Origin: Actinomycetota bacterium
Lineage (GTDB): Bacteria > Actinomycetota > Actinomycetes > S36-B12 > UBA5976
Reading direction: 5' to 3'
DNA length: 22,405 nt
Assembly (NCBI GenBank): GCA_016870945.1
Contig: VGAH01000006.1
Location: 1-22,405, forward strand
Numbering within the stretch: position 1 is the stretch's first letter; the number at the start of each line of letters is the position of its first letter. Shown here in pieces: positions 7,842 to 17,369 of the stretch. The notes under the pieces were generated by a model that saw only the letters and a list, made by a program, of their open reading frames with translations, did not search any database and was not told the origin of the DNA. Position numbers and translations under genes: made by a program.

Positions 7842-8016
7842 TTCCCTCCTCGAAGGCGCAGCTGGTTTCATGGGATATGACGCCTTACTGCAGCCTTGAA
7901 GTGCAAACGATTCAGCAAGAGAAGATGTGCGTCAACTCAGATTTATAACGGTTTCGTAACAAAGCGCCTCACTAGTTGACTCACATCCCTGGACAACGTC
8001 AGCGCTGTGGGCGCAA
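7842..8016 (-). promoter_or_regulatory. Intergenic region, probable promoter/operator of the binding protein–permease unit
   Basis: This 175-bp gap is the only long break between 22047 and the binding-protein gene. On the minus strand it holds a TATAAA hexamer (in GTTATAAAT, about 7950) that could be a -10 element, without a recognisable -35. The plus-strand AAACGATT at 7905-7912 matches the AAnCGnTT core of LacI-family operators. An inverted repeat ACTAGTTG/CAACTAGT (7971-7978 and 8014-8021) begins in the polyol dehydrogenase stop region, and a second pair, GTCAACT/AGTTGAC (7931-7937 and 7974-7980), overlaps it. Each element is weak alone; a regulated promoter here is inference from gap size and position. 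Confidence 0.35.
7844..7851 (-). promoter_or_regulatory. Ribosome binding site fixing the binding-protein start
   Basis: GAGGAGGG on the minus strand ends 2 nt before the ATG at 7841, with the first GAGG 6 nt away. It selects this ATG over the in-frame ATG at 7871, which has no such site. Confidence 0.7.
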
Positions 8017-9504
8017 CTAGTCGCTGAGTAGGCGACTTAAGGCAACTTTTGTTCCGTTTTGGCGAATGTCCTCTAACCTCATGGTAAATTCGCGGACGAA
8101 TCTCTGAGAATCAGCTAAATCACCGAAGAGATTTACATCTTTCAGGAAAGCTATCACCTCCGACTTGCTACGCTGAGCGAGTTGCGTCACTAAATCTTTT
8201 TGTGAGTCCAACACTTCTATCGGGGTGCCTTGCTCGTCTATGCCTTCTGCATAGCGCGCCCAACTGGCAGTAATTGCCGCTGCGAATCTAATAGAACCCT
8301 CGTGATTCAGTTGATGTTTGATTACAGGTACGAGCCACTGAGGTATTCGATCCGAAGTGTACGCACATAATCTGGAAATCGTGTCAGCTATATAAGGATT
8401 TTGAAATCGAATAATCAGATTCTTACGGTAAGAATCGATATCAAAGTTTCTGATTGATTCGAGAGTCGGCATTGCCTCCTCTTGCATATAACGAGATAAC
8501 AAAGCTTGAAGTAGCTCGTCTGAGGCGGCTTCATGGACGAAGCGATAGCCCATCAAGTAGCCAAAGTAAGCGAGTGCTTGGTGACTCAAATTAAGAAGCC
8601 TTAACTTCATGAGCTCAAAAGGCATTACGTTCTTGACCATCAAACAACCCACGCGTTCAAATTCCGGTCTTCCTTGTGTGAAGTCATCTTCGATAACCCA
8701 TTGAAAATAGTCTTCGCTTAGCACAGGTGCCTCATCTATCAAGCCCAAGTCATCGCGAACTTCATCACAAAAACTCTGGGTAAGAACAGGCGTTATGCCG
8801 TCAACCATAGTATTTGGAAAGCTCACGTTTTCTTCAATCCAAGGCCACAATTCGGGGTGCTTGGCGACTGTGAATTCCTGTAACATTTTCTGCAAGACCA
8901 CGCCATTGTTTTGCACGTTGTCGCAAGACATGAGAGTTAAGCCAGGTAGTCCGTGTTCTTTTCGTAGTTTGAAAGCGGCGCTTAGGTAGCCGTAGACGGT
9001 CAATGGCGGGGAATCGGGCACCATTTCTTGGACTATCAAAGGGTTCTCAAAATCAAATTCACCGGTTGATGGAATCTTGTTGTATCCACCTTCGGTTATC
9101 GTGAACGAAATGACTTTTGTATTTGGCGAAACGAGAGTGTCGATGCAGGCTTGCGACCCTTCCCTTGCTAGTTGATAGTCCACTAGGCTGCCGATGAGTC
9201 GAGTTCGCGAAGTGCCATCGGTGCCCTTGTTGACTAGCGTGTAGAAGTGATCCTGAGCCCTTAGCTGCTTGCAGAGTTGTTCGTCCGACTCAAGTAATCC
9301 GATTCCGCAAACACCCCACTTGAGGGCTTCAGGGTCTTTGGGATTCAAGTTGAGAAGTTCATGTAGTGCCATTGCTTGGTGTGCCCGATGAAAGGCACCC
9401 ACACCGAAATGGGCCACACCAGAAAGGATTTTTTTTGGGTTATACGTGGGGGTTTCGACATGTGAAGGCAGGGTGGCTAGCGAGTCTTGATTTAGTCGCA
9501 GCAA
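8017..9504 (-). CDS. Mannitol/arabinitol-type long-chain polyol dehydrogenase
   Basis: 495 residues, the usual length for the mannitol dehydrogenase family, which oxidises a polyol to its ketose with NAD(P). The N-terminal domain has GVGAFHRAHQ (34-43). The catalytic signature K-x4-N-x2-H is present as K300, N305 and H308 in KLRLLNLSHQ, matching the Lys-Asn-His set of Pseudomonas mannitol 2-dehydrogenase. Related members act on D-arabinitol, sorbitol, fructuronate or tagaturonate, so the substrate is open; the ABC importer on both sides favours a polyol. The start is TTG at 9504, 28 bp after the ATPase gene; a GAGAGG is present but unusually close, so the start is somewhat uncertain. Confidence 0.88.
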   Translation of the reverse strand: MLRLNQDSLATLPSHVETPTYNPKKILSGVAHFGVGAFHRAHQAMALHELLNLNPKDPEALKWGVCGIGLLESDEQLCKQLRAQDHFYTLVNKGTDGTSRTRLIGSLVDYQLAREGSQACIDTLVSPNTKVISFTITEGGYNKIPSTGEFDFENPLIVQEMVPDSPPLTVYGYLSAAFKLRKEHGLPGLTLMSCDNVQNNGVVLQKMLQEFTVAKHPELWPWIEENVSFPNTMVDGITPVLTQSFCDEVRDDLGLIDEAPVLSEDYFQWVIEDDFTQGRPEFERVGCLMVKNVMPFELMKLRLLNLSHQALAYFGYLMGYRFVHEAASDELLQALLSRYMQEEAMPTLESIRNFDIDSYRKNLIIRFQNPYIADTISRLCAYTSDRIPQWLVPVIKHQLNHEGSIRFAAAITASWARYAEGIDEQGTPIEVLDSQKDLVTQLAQRSKSEVIAFLKDVNLFGDLADSQRFVREFTMRLEDIRQNGTKVALSRLLSD

Positions 9505-9532
9505 GCCCTCTCGGCTTTCAGTAATTTTAGGT

Positions 9533-10609
9533 TTAGGTGAGCCTTTTGCCGGTCGGGGAGTCCTCGAAAAGATACGTCCGGGTTGGCTTTACCTTTACCC
9601 TCGAGCCCCGTGTCAATTTTGTGTCACCTGGTACTCGCACGATTAATGAAACTGGGGCTCCGACTTCACTTGGTGTCTTTCCATAGAGGTAGGCATCAGC
9701 GCCCAGCTCTTCCACTAGGTCGATTTCCATCGGTATTCCCTCTGCGTTCACAGTGAGGTCTTCGGGGCGCATGCCCACCATCACGCTTTTAGCGTTATTC
9801 AGGTTGTTAATCGCTGACCGCTCAATGGGTATCGGAAAACCGGCCACAACTGCGTTTCCGTCAGCAATCGAACTCGAAACCAAGCTCATTGCTGGCGAGC
9901 CGATGAAGCCCGCAACAAAGGCATTACTGGGTGATTCATATAAAGCTCTTGGGGTATCTACTTGCTGTAGGACGCCATCTAGCAGCAGGGCGACTCGATC
10001 ACCCATGGTCATTGCTTCTACTTGGTCGTGGGTGACGTAAACAGTCGTGACACCAAGTCGCCTTTGCAATTCGGCAATTTGGGTTCGAGTTTGTACTCTT
10101 AGCTTGGCATCTAGATTGCTTAGTGGCTCGTCCATCAAGAAGACTTGCGGTTCGCGAACGATTGCTCGACCCATCGCTACTCGCTGGCGCTGTCCGCCTG
10201 AGAGTGCCTTCGGTCTTCTGTCTAAGTAGGGCTCAAGGTCAAGAAGTTTTGCCGCGTCTTGTACTCGTTTGTTGATTTCGGACTTACTGACCTTTTGAAT
10301 CTTTAGGGCAAACGCCATATTTTCTGCAACAGTCATGTGTGGGTAGAGTGCATAATTTTGAAAGACCATGGCAACATCGCGGTCTTTTGGTGCAATGCTG
10401 GTTACGTCTCGCTCACCGATTCGAATTGAGCCCCCGTCCACCGGCTCTAGGCCAGCCAGCATGCGCAACGACGTGGACTTACCGCACCCAGAGGGGCCAA
10501 CCAACACCAAGAATTCGCCGTCGTTGATATGCAGATTTAGGTCATCTACAGCGGGTTGTTTAGTGCCTTCGTAGGTTCTAGTGGCGTTAACGAACTCAAC
10601 TGCTGCCAT
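9533..10609 (-). CDS. CUT1 sugar ABC transporter ATPase (MalK/UgpC/SmoK type)
   Basis: 358 residues. Walker A GPSGCGKST (38-46), Q-loop at FQNYALYP (83-90), signature LSGGQ (136-140), Walker B VFLMDEP (156-162) and the switch histidine H194 are all intact. The C-terminal third is the TOBE/regulatory domain typical of MalK-like ATPases. It powers uptake through the two permeases at 4625-6396, although the polyol dehydrogenase and a 175-bp spacer separate it from them. The start is ATG at 10609, overlapping the previous gene by 14 bp and preceded by AAGGGGG. ATPases of this group often serve several importers, so it may also energise other sugar transporters of the cell. Confidence 0.95.
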   Translation of the reverse strand: MAAVEFVNATRTYEGTKQPAVDDLNLHINDGEFLVLVGPSGCGKSTSLRMLAGLEPVDGGSIRIGERDVTSIAPKDRDVAMVFQNYALYPHMTVAENMAFALKIQKVSKSEINKRVQDAAKLLDLEPYLDRRPKALSGGQRQRVAMGRAIVREPQVFLMDEPLSNLDAKLRVQTRTQIAELQRRLGVTTVYVTHDQVEAMTMGDRVALLLDGVLQQVDTPRALYESPSNAFVAGFIGSPAMSLVSSSIADGNAVVAGFPIPIERSAINNLNNAKSVMVGMRPEDLTVNAEGIPMEIDLVEELGADAYLYGKTPSEVGAPVSLIVRVPGDTKLTRGSRVKVKPTRTYLFEDSPTGKRLT

Positions 10610-11743
10610 TTGCTACCCCCTTGTTTACGACGTAGCCCCAGTCAACCACAGCGTGGCTGACAGTCCCCTTTTCGCCGGTTATCTTGATTTTGTTAGGCCC
10701 GTCTGGCTCGATGTTGGTGACTGCTTCGGTTGAGTCAGGCCACTGGGCCACCCCTTGTACCGACCGAATTTTCACGGTCTCGTTGGCCGTGAATTCACGC
10801 ACCGTCGCAATACCTTCGTTAGCCAGTGGCTTTTCTCGAGATTTGGTAACGCTGTGTGAGAAATACGAGCAGACATCTTCAAAACCAATTCGACCCAGGT
10901 GGCGTGAGTTCCATGGCGCTTGAGAGCGACCGCCATTTGAGATCCACATCAAGGTGCCAGGTAGGTCTTGAGGGTTCTTTAATGAAAACCACAAATACCC
11001 ATCAAGCGTGGCGGCAGTCCATGTGAGCCCACCAGGGGAGGCCTCGTTTACGTACATGACCAAGTCTTCGTGCCCTGGCTCGGTTGGGTAGCAAGACATG
11101 TCCAACGTGCCACCGTCTGTCAGGGGAATCTCAGCTAACTTCGAAAAAACCGCCCCACTTTTAAGAATCTGTCTCTCACCCTGAGCTGGGTCACTAAATA
11201 CACCCGGGTAAACACCGGCCCACCTGATGGGGCTTGAGCTGATTCGTGATCCTCCTTTGGGCATCTTCGAGAAATCGATGATGGGGTGCGTGCCAAATGA
11301 CCACTCGCCCTCGACACCGCTGATGGTGAATTCTTGATAAAACGCATTGTGATCGTCTTTGACACTGACTTCTTTAGTTACTACTGGCTTGGCGCCGGTT
11401 GAGCCCTGTGCTAAGTCGGACGGGGTAATTCGCAAGATAAGTCTTTCAGCAAAGCTTTCTTCTATTTGCCAGGGGTCATTGGCTACTTCGCCGTGGTAAG
11501 GCAGATCCCCGTGTGGCCCAAAAGGCATGCACCAAAAATCACCTCGAAGAACACCTAGCAAGTCAGGGATTCCATCGAATTCACCTCGCTGCCAAGGTGA
11601 TATCGAATATGGCGAAACCGTGCGCCCGTCGAGTTTGAAGTGCACCGGTGCGGTGTGGGCCGCGTGCAGAGTCGTCCAGGCTTCGACCGTGTTCGATTTG
11701 ACGGACACAGATTGTTCGCCGTTTATTGCCTCTTGTGCGCTAC

Positions 11744-11747
<4 letters not shown>
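10596..11747 (-). CDS. Aldose 1-epimerase (galactose mutarotase)-like protein
   Basis: 383 residues, cytoplasmic, no signal peptide. Scattered features of the mutarotase superfamily are visible: GDFWCMPFGPHGD with HGEVAN (85-90), which resembles the substrate-pocket HG.AN segment, and FGTHP (151-155), which resembles the conserved His-Pro segment. Such enzymes interconvert alpha and beta anomers of sugars. Similarity looks remote, and I cannot identify the sugar or confirm the catalytic Glu. It starts with an ATGA overlap with the cupin gene upstream and overlaps the ATPase gene downstream by 14 bp, so it is expressed with both. It could instead be a carbohydrate-binding protein of the same fold. 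Confidence 0.6.
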
Positions 11748-12997
<1,250 letters not shown>

Positions 12998-13009
12998 GGT
13001 TGTAAGAAC

Positions 13010-14401
13010 CTACTTGACCCATTCTCGGGCCCTTAATTCGCCTACGAACGCCTGGTAAGAGTCGATTAAGCGCGTTGCCTCGCTCGAATTAGGTTCGAAC
13101 GTTCGCCCTGCGACGTGTCGCTTTGAGAGCCAGTGAGCGAGGTCGGGCCCTTGAGTGGCTGCCCATGCGATCAGTGCCGCCCCCGTCCCTGAATTTGCGC
13201 CAGGGTTGGCGATGGTGGGGCGATCAAGCACGTTGGCTCGAATCTGACACCAGGCGGGCGACTTGGCTGCACCACCACCGGTGTAGACCGCACCGGCTGA
13301 AGGGGCGCCAGCGTTGGTGAGTAACTCGTAACCAAATTTCTCGGCAAAAGCCATTCCTTCAAGTACTGCGCGGTATTCCTCGGTCTCTGTTATGCCCCTA
13401 CCTGTAGCAAATTTTTCGATGTGCCGATTCTGAAAGGGAAATCTCTCACTAGTAGTGGTGGCTGGGTAGGTGACGAAGTTTGCTGGGCCATGCTCTAGGG
13501 CCTCGTGGTCAAGTTGTGCCAGGCGCCCTCGAGTGGAACCGTCACCATTTAAAAAGGGCTTAAACGCTGGCGACCCAAGATTTGAGGCACCACCACACAG
13601 CCACGTTTCTCTTGGTAGCAAATGGCTGTAAAACCCTGGGCCGTTAACGTCTCGGTCGCAGACGACTTTGGTTACCAAGGTTGTACCAATGGTCGTAGTC
13701 GCTGAGCCCATCGCCATTGAACCCGCTGCGATATGTGAAGTACAGCCGTCCGTCATACCCAAGAACACGGGCACACCGCTCTTCAGGCCTGTAGTGGTTG
13801 CTACCAAATCGCAAATGACACCAATTTGAGAACCAGGCGCTGAGATAAGTGGCAAAATCACCGATTGAGCGGCTGAAATTTCTTCTGCGTTCGTTGACCA
13901 GTCGCTGACGTCTAGTGAATACCCGGTCTTTAGGGCGTGACTCCAGTCGGTGGGTGGTTGGCGATCACCGATAAGCCATCCGTTTATCACGTCACTGGCG
14001 TGCTTTAGGTGCCGCTTCTTACCGTTCGGGGAATGGATGGCAAGTGAGAGACCTAATCGGCTGACAGGGTCATTGGCTCGCGCATCGTCGTACATGATCG
14101 CCGGTGATAGGTATTCGCCTTCGTCATCTACTGCTACGACGGTGCCTGACGTCGCTGTTACGCACACACCGCCCACTTCGATGCCGTGTTCATTGGCATA
14201 GGCGGCAACGCCTAAAAGAGCTTCTGCAACCGCCGGCACCCAGCTTCTGGGGTCTTGCTCGCTATGCAGGGGTAGGTCTCGTCTCACCCCTGGTAGCGCT
14301 TTTTCACACACGAACGTTTTTTCGCCCGCGTAGAGCAGGGTGGCACGTGCGTCTGCAGTCGCCAGGTCGATTCCTATGAAGCCACTCTTGGTTTCTGTCA
14401 T
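13010..14401 (-). CDS. FGGY-family carbohydrate kinase, D-ribulokinase/xylulokinase-like
   Basis: 463 residues. The N-terminal phosphate-binding motif is FIGIDLATADARA, the catalytic Asp is D218 in FLGMTDGC, and the second ATP-binding segment is YTGGGAAKSPAW. The segments VTATSGTVVAVD and PAIMYDDARA resemble the short D-ribulokinase group of plants and cyanobacteria more than classical xylulokinases, and differ clearly from the two rhamnulokinase-like genes upstream. It phosphorylates a ketose or polyol in the cytoplasm; substrate unknown. If the polyol dehydrogenase made D-xylulose or D-ribulose, this kinase could pass it to the pentose phosphate pathway. The start ATG overlaps the HAD gene stop as ATGA, so the two are translationally coupled. 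Confidence 0.82.
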   Translation of the reverse strand: MTETKSGFIGIDLATADARATLLYAGEKTFVCEKALPGVRRDLPLHSEQDPRSWVPAVAEALLGVAAYANEHGIEVGGVCVTATSGTVVAVDDEGEYLSPAIMYDDARANDPVSRLGLSLAIHSPNGKKRHLKHASDVINGWLIGDRQPPTDWSHALKTGYSLDVSDWSTNAEEISAAQSVILPLISAPGSQIGVICDLVATTTGLKSGVPVFLGMTDGCTSHIAAGSMAMGSATTTIGTTLVTKVVCDRDVNGPGFYSHLLPRETWLCGGASNLGSPAFKPFLNGDGSTRGRLAQLDHEALEHGPANFVTYPATTTSERFPFQNRHIEKFATGRGITETEEYRAVLEGMAFAEKFGYELLTNAGAPSAGAVYTGGGAAKSPAWCQIRANVLDRPTIANPGANSGTGAALIAWAATQGPDLAHWLSKRHVAGRTFEPNSSEATRLIDSYQAFVGELRAREWVK

Positions 14402-15069
14402 TTGGTCTTTAATTCACTGAGGTAGGGCATCAAATCAGCTAGTGAATTAAGCACATGATCTGGCTCAGCTAATTGCAAAGGCGTTGGCTCGGGGGGTGCT
14501 TCACCGCGTAAGACCCATGCAGTCTTCATGCCCATCGCTTTTGCCGGGCGTACGTCGGTGTCAAGCCTGTTGCCTACGTGCAAGACTTGACTTGGTTTAA
14601 TCGATAGAGCTTCAGTTGCGACTTCGAAGATTCGGGGATCTGGCTTTTCGTAGCCAACCACACCTGAGATACCAGCAAAATCGACAAAATCTAGAACTCC
14701 GTGCTCTCGCAAGGGCCCCATGATCGACGCCGGCTGATTTGCAACCAAAGCCACCAGTAACCCGAGGCCCTTGGTCAGGCGCAAGGTTTCAAGAGCGTCT
14801 TCGTGAAGGTCTTTAGAGGTGAATACCCAATGTTTGTCGGTGGCATCTATCAGAGCCTGCTTGTGCTCTAAGCCGCCAAGAAATTCGACTGCAAGTTTGG
14901 ATCGAATCGACCCTGCTTGGTTTTGCCTTACTTCGTCATAGATGCGATTGAAGTCTTCGTCTTGAATTTCTACGCCTAAGTCGGCTAGACCAAGCCTTAC
15001 CGCCCGAGCGAAGACGGCATCTTGGTAGATGACACCACCGACATCGAAGGTTACGAGTTCTAAGCTCAC
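14398..15069 (-). CDS. HAD-superfamily hydrolase (probable sugar-phosphate phosphatase)
   Basis: 223 residues, the size of small HAD phosphatases. Motif I is FDVGGVIYQD with nucleophile D9; the +2 residue is Gly rather than Asp, as in the YihX glucose-1-phosphatase subgroup (FDLGNV), which is active. Motif II is VAN, motif III is K142 in YEKPDP, and motif IV reads GNRLDTD (166-172), with Asn replacing the first Asp of the usual GDxxxxD. These changes are typical of a HAD subgroup but leave the activity uncertain. The start is GTG at 15069, overlapping the aldolase stop as GTGA; it ends as ATGA with the third kinase. The coupling suggests removal of a phosphate ester made in this pathway, or repair of a side product. 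Confidence 0.82.
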   Translation of the reverse strand: MSLELVTFDVGGVIYQDAVFARAVRLGLADLGVEIQDEDFNRIYDEVRQNQAGSIRSKLAVEFLGGLEHKQALIDATDKHWVFTSKDLHEDALETLRLTKGLGLLVALVANQPASIMGPLREHGVLDFVDFAGISGVVGYEKPDPRIFEVATEALSIKPSQVLHVGNRLDTDVRPAKAMGMKTAWVLRGEAPPEPTPLQLAEPDHVLNSLADLMPYLSELKTK

Positions 15070-15875
15070 GCCTTCTTTAAGTCATCCATCAACTGTTGAC
15101 GGTGACTTTTTGCGTCTTGCCGATTGACCATGGATTGAGCACCAGCGGCCGGCATGAACTCGATACCCCCCGCCGTGAGTGCACCCAGTCGGATCCTTGA
15201 AGCTTTCACCGCCATCTGCGTGGTCGACAAAGCCTCAGAAGCGCTGTTGCCGAAAGTCGCAAGACCGTGATTTGCCAAGACCATTTGCCCTGGCGTTACA
15301 CCTTTTTGTGCCAAGTATTTCTTGGTGTGTTCGTAAATCACGCAGCCAACTGCTAGGCCTGGGTCGGCGTAAGGGGTAAACAGTGGTTCTGCCCCGCACA
15401 TGACAGCCTCTTCAGGAAACACCGCTCTTTCGAAGTGCTCACGTGCTTTCTTACTTGAGGCAAGCGCCACCACAGGCGTGGGGTGCGTATGCAGTGACCA
15501 GCTGACACCAAGTAAGTGAAAAGCGATTGCGTGCAGGGGGGTCTCGATGCTTGCCTTTCTCTTCTGCCCCTCAGCAGTGACCGCGTCGGCCAAAAGAGTG
15601 TTTAGTCGCGCCTCGCGTTCGGGCGTTACCCCGTTACTAAGCGCATCGTCTAGAACGTCGATCACGTTGCCAAGATCGAGCCAGACCCAGTCGTCGTTTT
15701 GGGCATTGCCCATCACCGCACCGCTGGCCTTTACGGCAAATCGGCCGGTCGCAGAATCGAAATAGGCACAGTTTCCTTCGGCGAGAATGACTAGATCAGC
15801 ATCAGCTGCCCCTGCTTTGCGTGCCAGATCTGTTAGTTCTTTTGATACCAGCGTGGCAGATTCTTGGGCAGACAT
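15066..15875 (-). CDS. Class II (zinc) aldolase of the FucA/RhaD/AraD family
   Basis: 269 residues. LAEGNCAYF (31-39) and KASGAVMG (49-56) form the phosphate-binding part. E111 in IETPLHA is the candidate acid/base, and zinc ligands are H129 and H131 (SLHTHP) plus H203 (ANHGLATFG). Family members cleave L-fuculose-1-phosphate or L-rhamnulose-1-phosphate to DHAP and L-lactaldehyde, or epimerise L-ribulose-5-phosphate. A separate rhamnulose-1-phosphate aldolase domain is already encoded at 18802-20862, so this one probably handles another substrate, L-fuculose-1-phosphate being the simplest idea. The ATG directly follows the kinase stop, with no gap. Confidence 0.8.
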   Translation of the reverse strand: MSAQESATLVSKELTDLARKAGAADADLVILAEGNCAYFDSATGRFAVKASGAVMGNAQNDDWVWLDLGNVIDVLDDALSNGVTPEREARLNTLLADAVTAEGQKRKASIETPLHAIAFHLLGVSWSLHTHPTPVVALASSKKAREHFERAVFPEEAVMCGAEPLFTPYADPGLAVGCVIYEHTKKYLAQKGVTPGQMVLANHGLATFGNSASEALSTTQMAVKASRIRLGALTAGGIEFMPAAGAQSMVNRQDAKSHRQQLMDDLKKA

Positions 15876-17369
15876 CTAATGCGCCCGCACTTTCTTTGAT
15901 TGTTCAACTATCTGGTTATAGCGCTGCCTGACTGATTGCACTCGGCCGTCGCCAGATGGTTGGTAGCGCTTGAAGTTTGAGCTCTGCTTGACCAAATCGC
16001 GTGCTTGAGCTACGTCGGTGATCTTTCCCATCGAGATCCACTGCACGATTGCGTTGCCCATGGTCGTGGCTTCGACTGGCCCAGCAATGACTTCTCTACC
16101 CGAGACGTCAGCAGTTAGTTGACAAAGCAATTCGTTCTTCGAGCCGCCGCCCACTATGTGCACGGCCGGCATAGGCAAGCCGCTACAGCGCTCGAGTAAG
16201 TCGAAGGTATTGGCGTATTGCAATGCCAAACTCTCGAGCACGCATCGTGCGATTTGACCCACTGTCTCAGGTACGGGCTGTCTGGTTCGTTTAGCAAAAT
16301 CTTGGATTCTCGCAATCATCTCGCCAGCTGGGATGAAATCTGGGTCGTCGGTATGAATGAAGGTACGCCACGGCTCAGCGCTAGACGCGGCATCAACGAG
16401 TTCGGCATAACCGTAAACCTCACCTCTTTGCTGCCAGTCGCGGCGACATTCTTGTAGTAGCCACAACCCCATGACGTTGCGCAGCAACCTGACTTTGTTG
16501 CCGTAGCCACCTTCATTGGTTAGGTCTCCGTCGCGAGTTATTTCGTTGATGACGGGTGAATCGATTTCGACACCGACCAAGCTCCAAGTGCCAGAACTGA
16601 TGAACCCAGCACCAGGGGCGACGAATGGCGTAGCGACCACGGCTGCAGCTGTGTCGTGGCTGGCAGAGGCGATACAAAGAGCGTTGGGCATTCCGACTTC
16701 TTTTGCTACTTCGGGTAGTAAAGGCCCCCGAACGGTGCCAGGCGAAATAACTGGGGGTAAGAGCGAAGTTGGGATTCCTAAGTCAGAGGCCAGGGTTGTT
16801 GCCCACTCACCTGTTCGAATATCTAGCAGCCCAGATGTTGAGGCGATCGTGTACTCAGAATCCACCGAACCGCAGAGTTCGTGTTGAACGAGATCGGGTG
16901 TCATTAGCATTCGATCGATTTCTGCAAATTCTTGCGGAGTTTGAAGCACCATGGCCCTTAGCTGGAAAATCGAATTGCATTCAAGTAGTTGGATTCCGGT
17001 GTCCCCATAAAGGCGTTCACGACCGACTACCGCCGAGCACTCTTCAACCATGTTCTTGGTTCTGGGGTCTCGATAACTCACAGGATCTGAAATCAACTCT
17101 GACTGCTTGTTGATCACGCCGAAATCAAGACCCCAAGTATCGACGCCAATTGAGGCAACATCACCTGATTTGGACGACAATTCTTTTAGACCAGTTTTAA
17201 CCGAAGTCATGATTTCGCCAAAATTCCAGCAGCGGCGACCTAATGCGTCTTTGGTGGTTGGTGTCTCAAATCTATGCAGTTCAGTTACTTCAATTCGGTC
17301 GTCAGCTAGGTCTACGCCCATTACGCGACCTGATTCAGCACCTAGATCGACAGCAGCAACAGTGGTCAT
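15876..17369 (-). CDS. rhaB: Rhamnulokinase-like FGGY kinase, second copy
   Basis: 497 residues from the ATG at 17369. N-terminal VAAVDLGAESGRVM, GVDTWGLDFGVI and YRDPRT are typical of rhamnulokinases. The catalytic Asp is D239 in ASHDTAAAV, and IVGGGSKNELLCQ is the second FGGY segment. The reaction would be ATP-dependent phosphorylation of L-rhamnulose or a similar 6-deoxyketose at C1. The frame is open for nine more codons to 17396, but the ATG at 17369 overlaps the preceding kinase stop as ATGA and has AGAGG 7 nt upstream, so it is the better start. It is clearly a relative of the kinase just upstream but diverged along its whole length, so not a recent duplication. It could be the L-fuculose kinase of the cluster. 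Confidence 0.87.
   Translation of the reverse strand: MTTVAAVDLGAESGRVMGVDLADDRIEVTELHRFETPTTKDALGRRCWNFGEIMTSVKTGLKELSSKSGDVASIGVDTWGLDFGVINKQSELISDPVSYRDPRTKNMVEECSAVVGRERLYGDTGIQLLECNSIFQLRAMVLQTPQEFAEIDRMLMTPDLVQHELCGSVDSEYTIASTSGLLDIRTGEWATTLASDLGIPTSLLPPVISPGTVRGPLLPEVAKEVGMPNALCIASASHDTAAAVVATPFVAPGAGFISSGTWSLVGVEIDSPVINEITRDGDLTNEGGYGNKVRLLRNVMGLWLLQECRRDWQQRGEVYGYAELVDAASSAEPWRTFIHTDDPDFIPAGEMIARIQDFAKRTRQPVPETVGQIARCVLESLALQYANTFDLLERCSGLPMPAVHIVGGGSKNELLCQLTADVSGREVIAGPVEATTMGNAIVQWISMGKITDVAQARDLVKQSSNFKRYQPSGDGRVQSVRQRYNQIVEQSKKVRAH

Noticed and set aside
7871..7871. Longer start of the binding lipoprotein at ATG 7871
   Set aside because: No ribosome binding site there, while GAGGAGGG directly precedes ATG 7841 and the shorter form has a normal signal peptide.
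13096..13105. CGAACGTTCG palindrome in the third kinase gene, resembling an SOS box
   Set aside because: Lacks the 4-nt spacer between half-sites and lies within coding sequence; chance palindrome.
16316..16516. Minus-strand open frame inside the second rhamnulokinase gene, and similar short frames throughout
   Set aside because: Out of frame within a conserved enzyme gene, no family features, no separate start signal.
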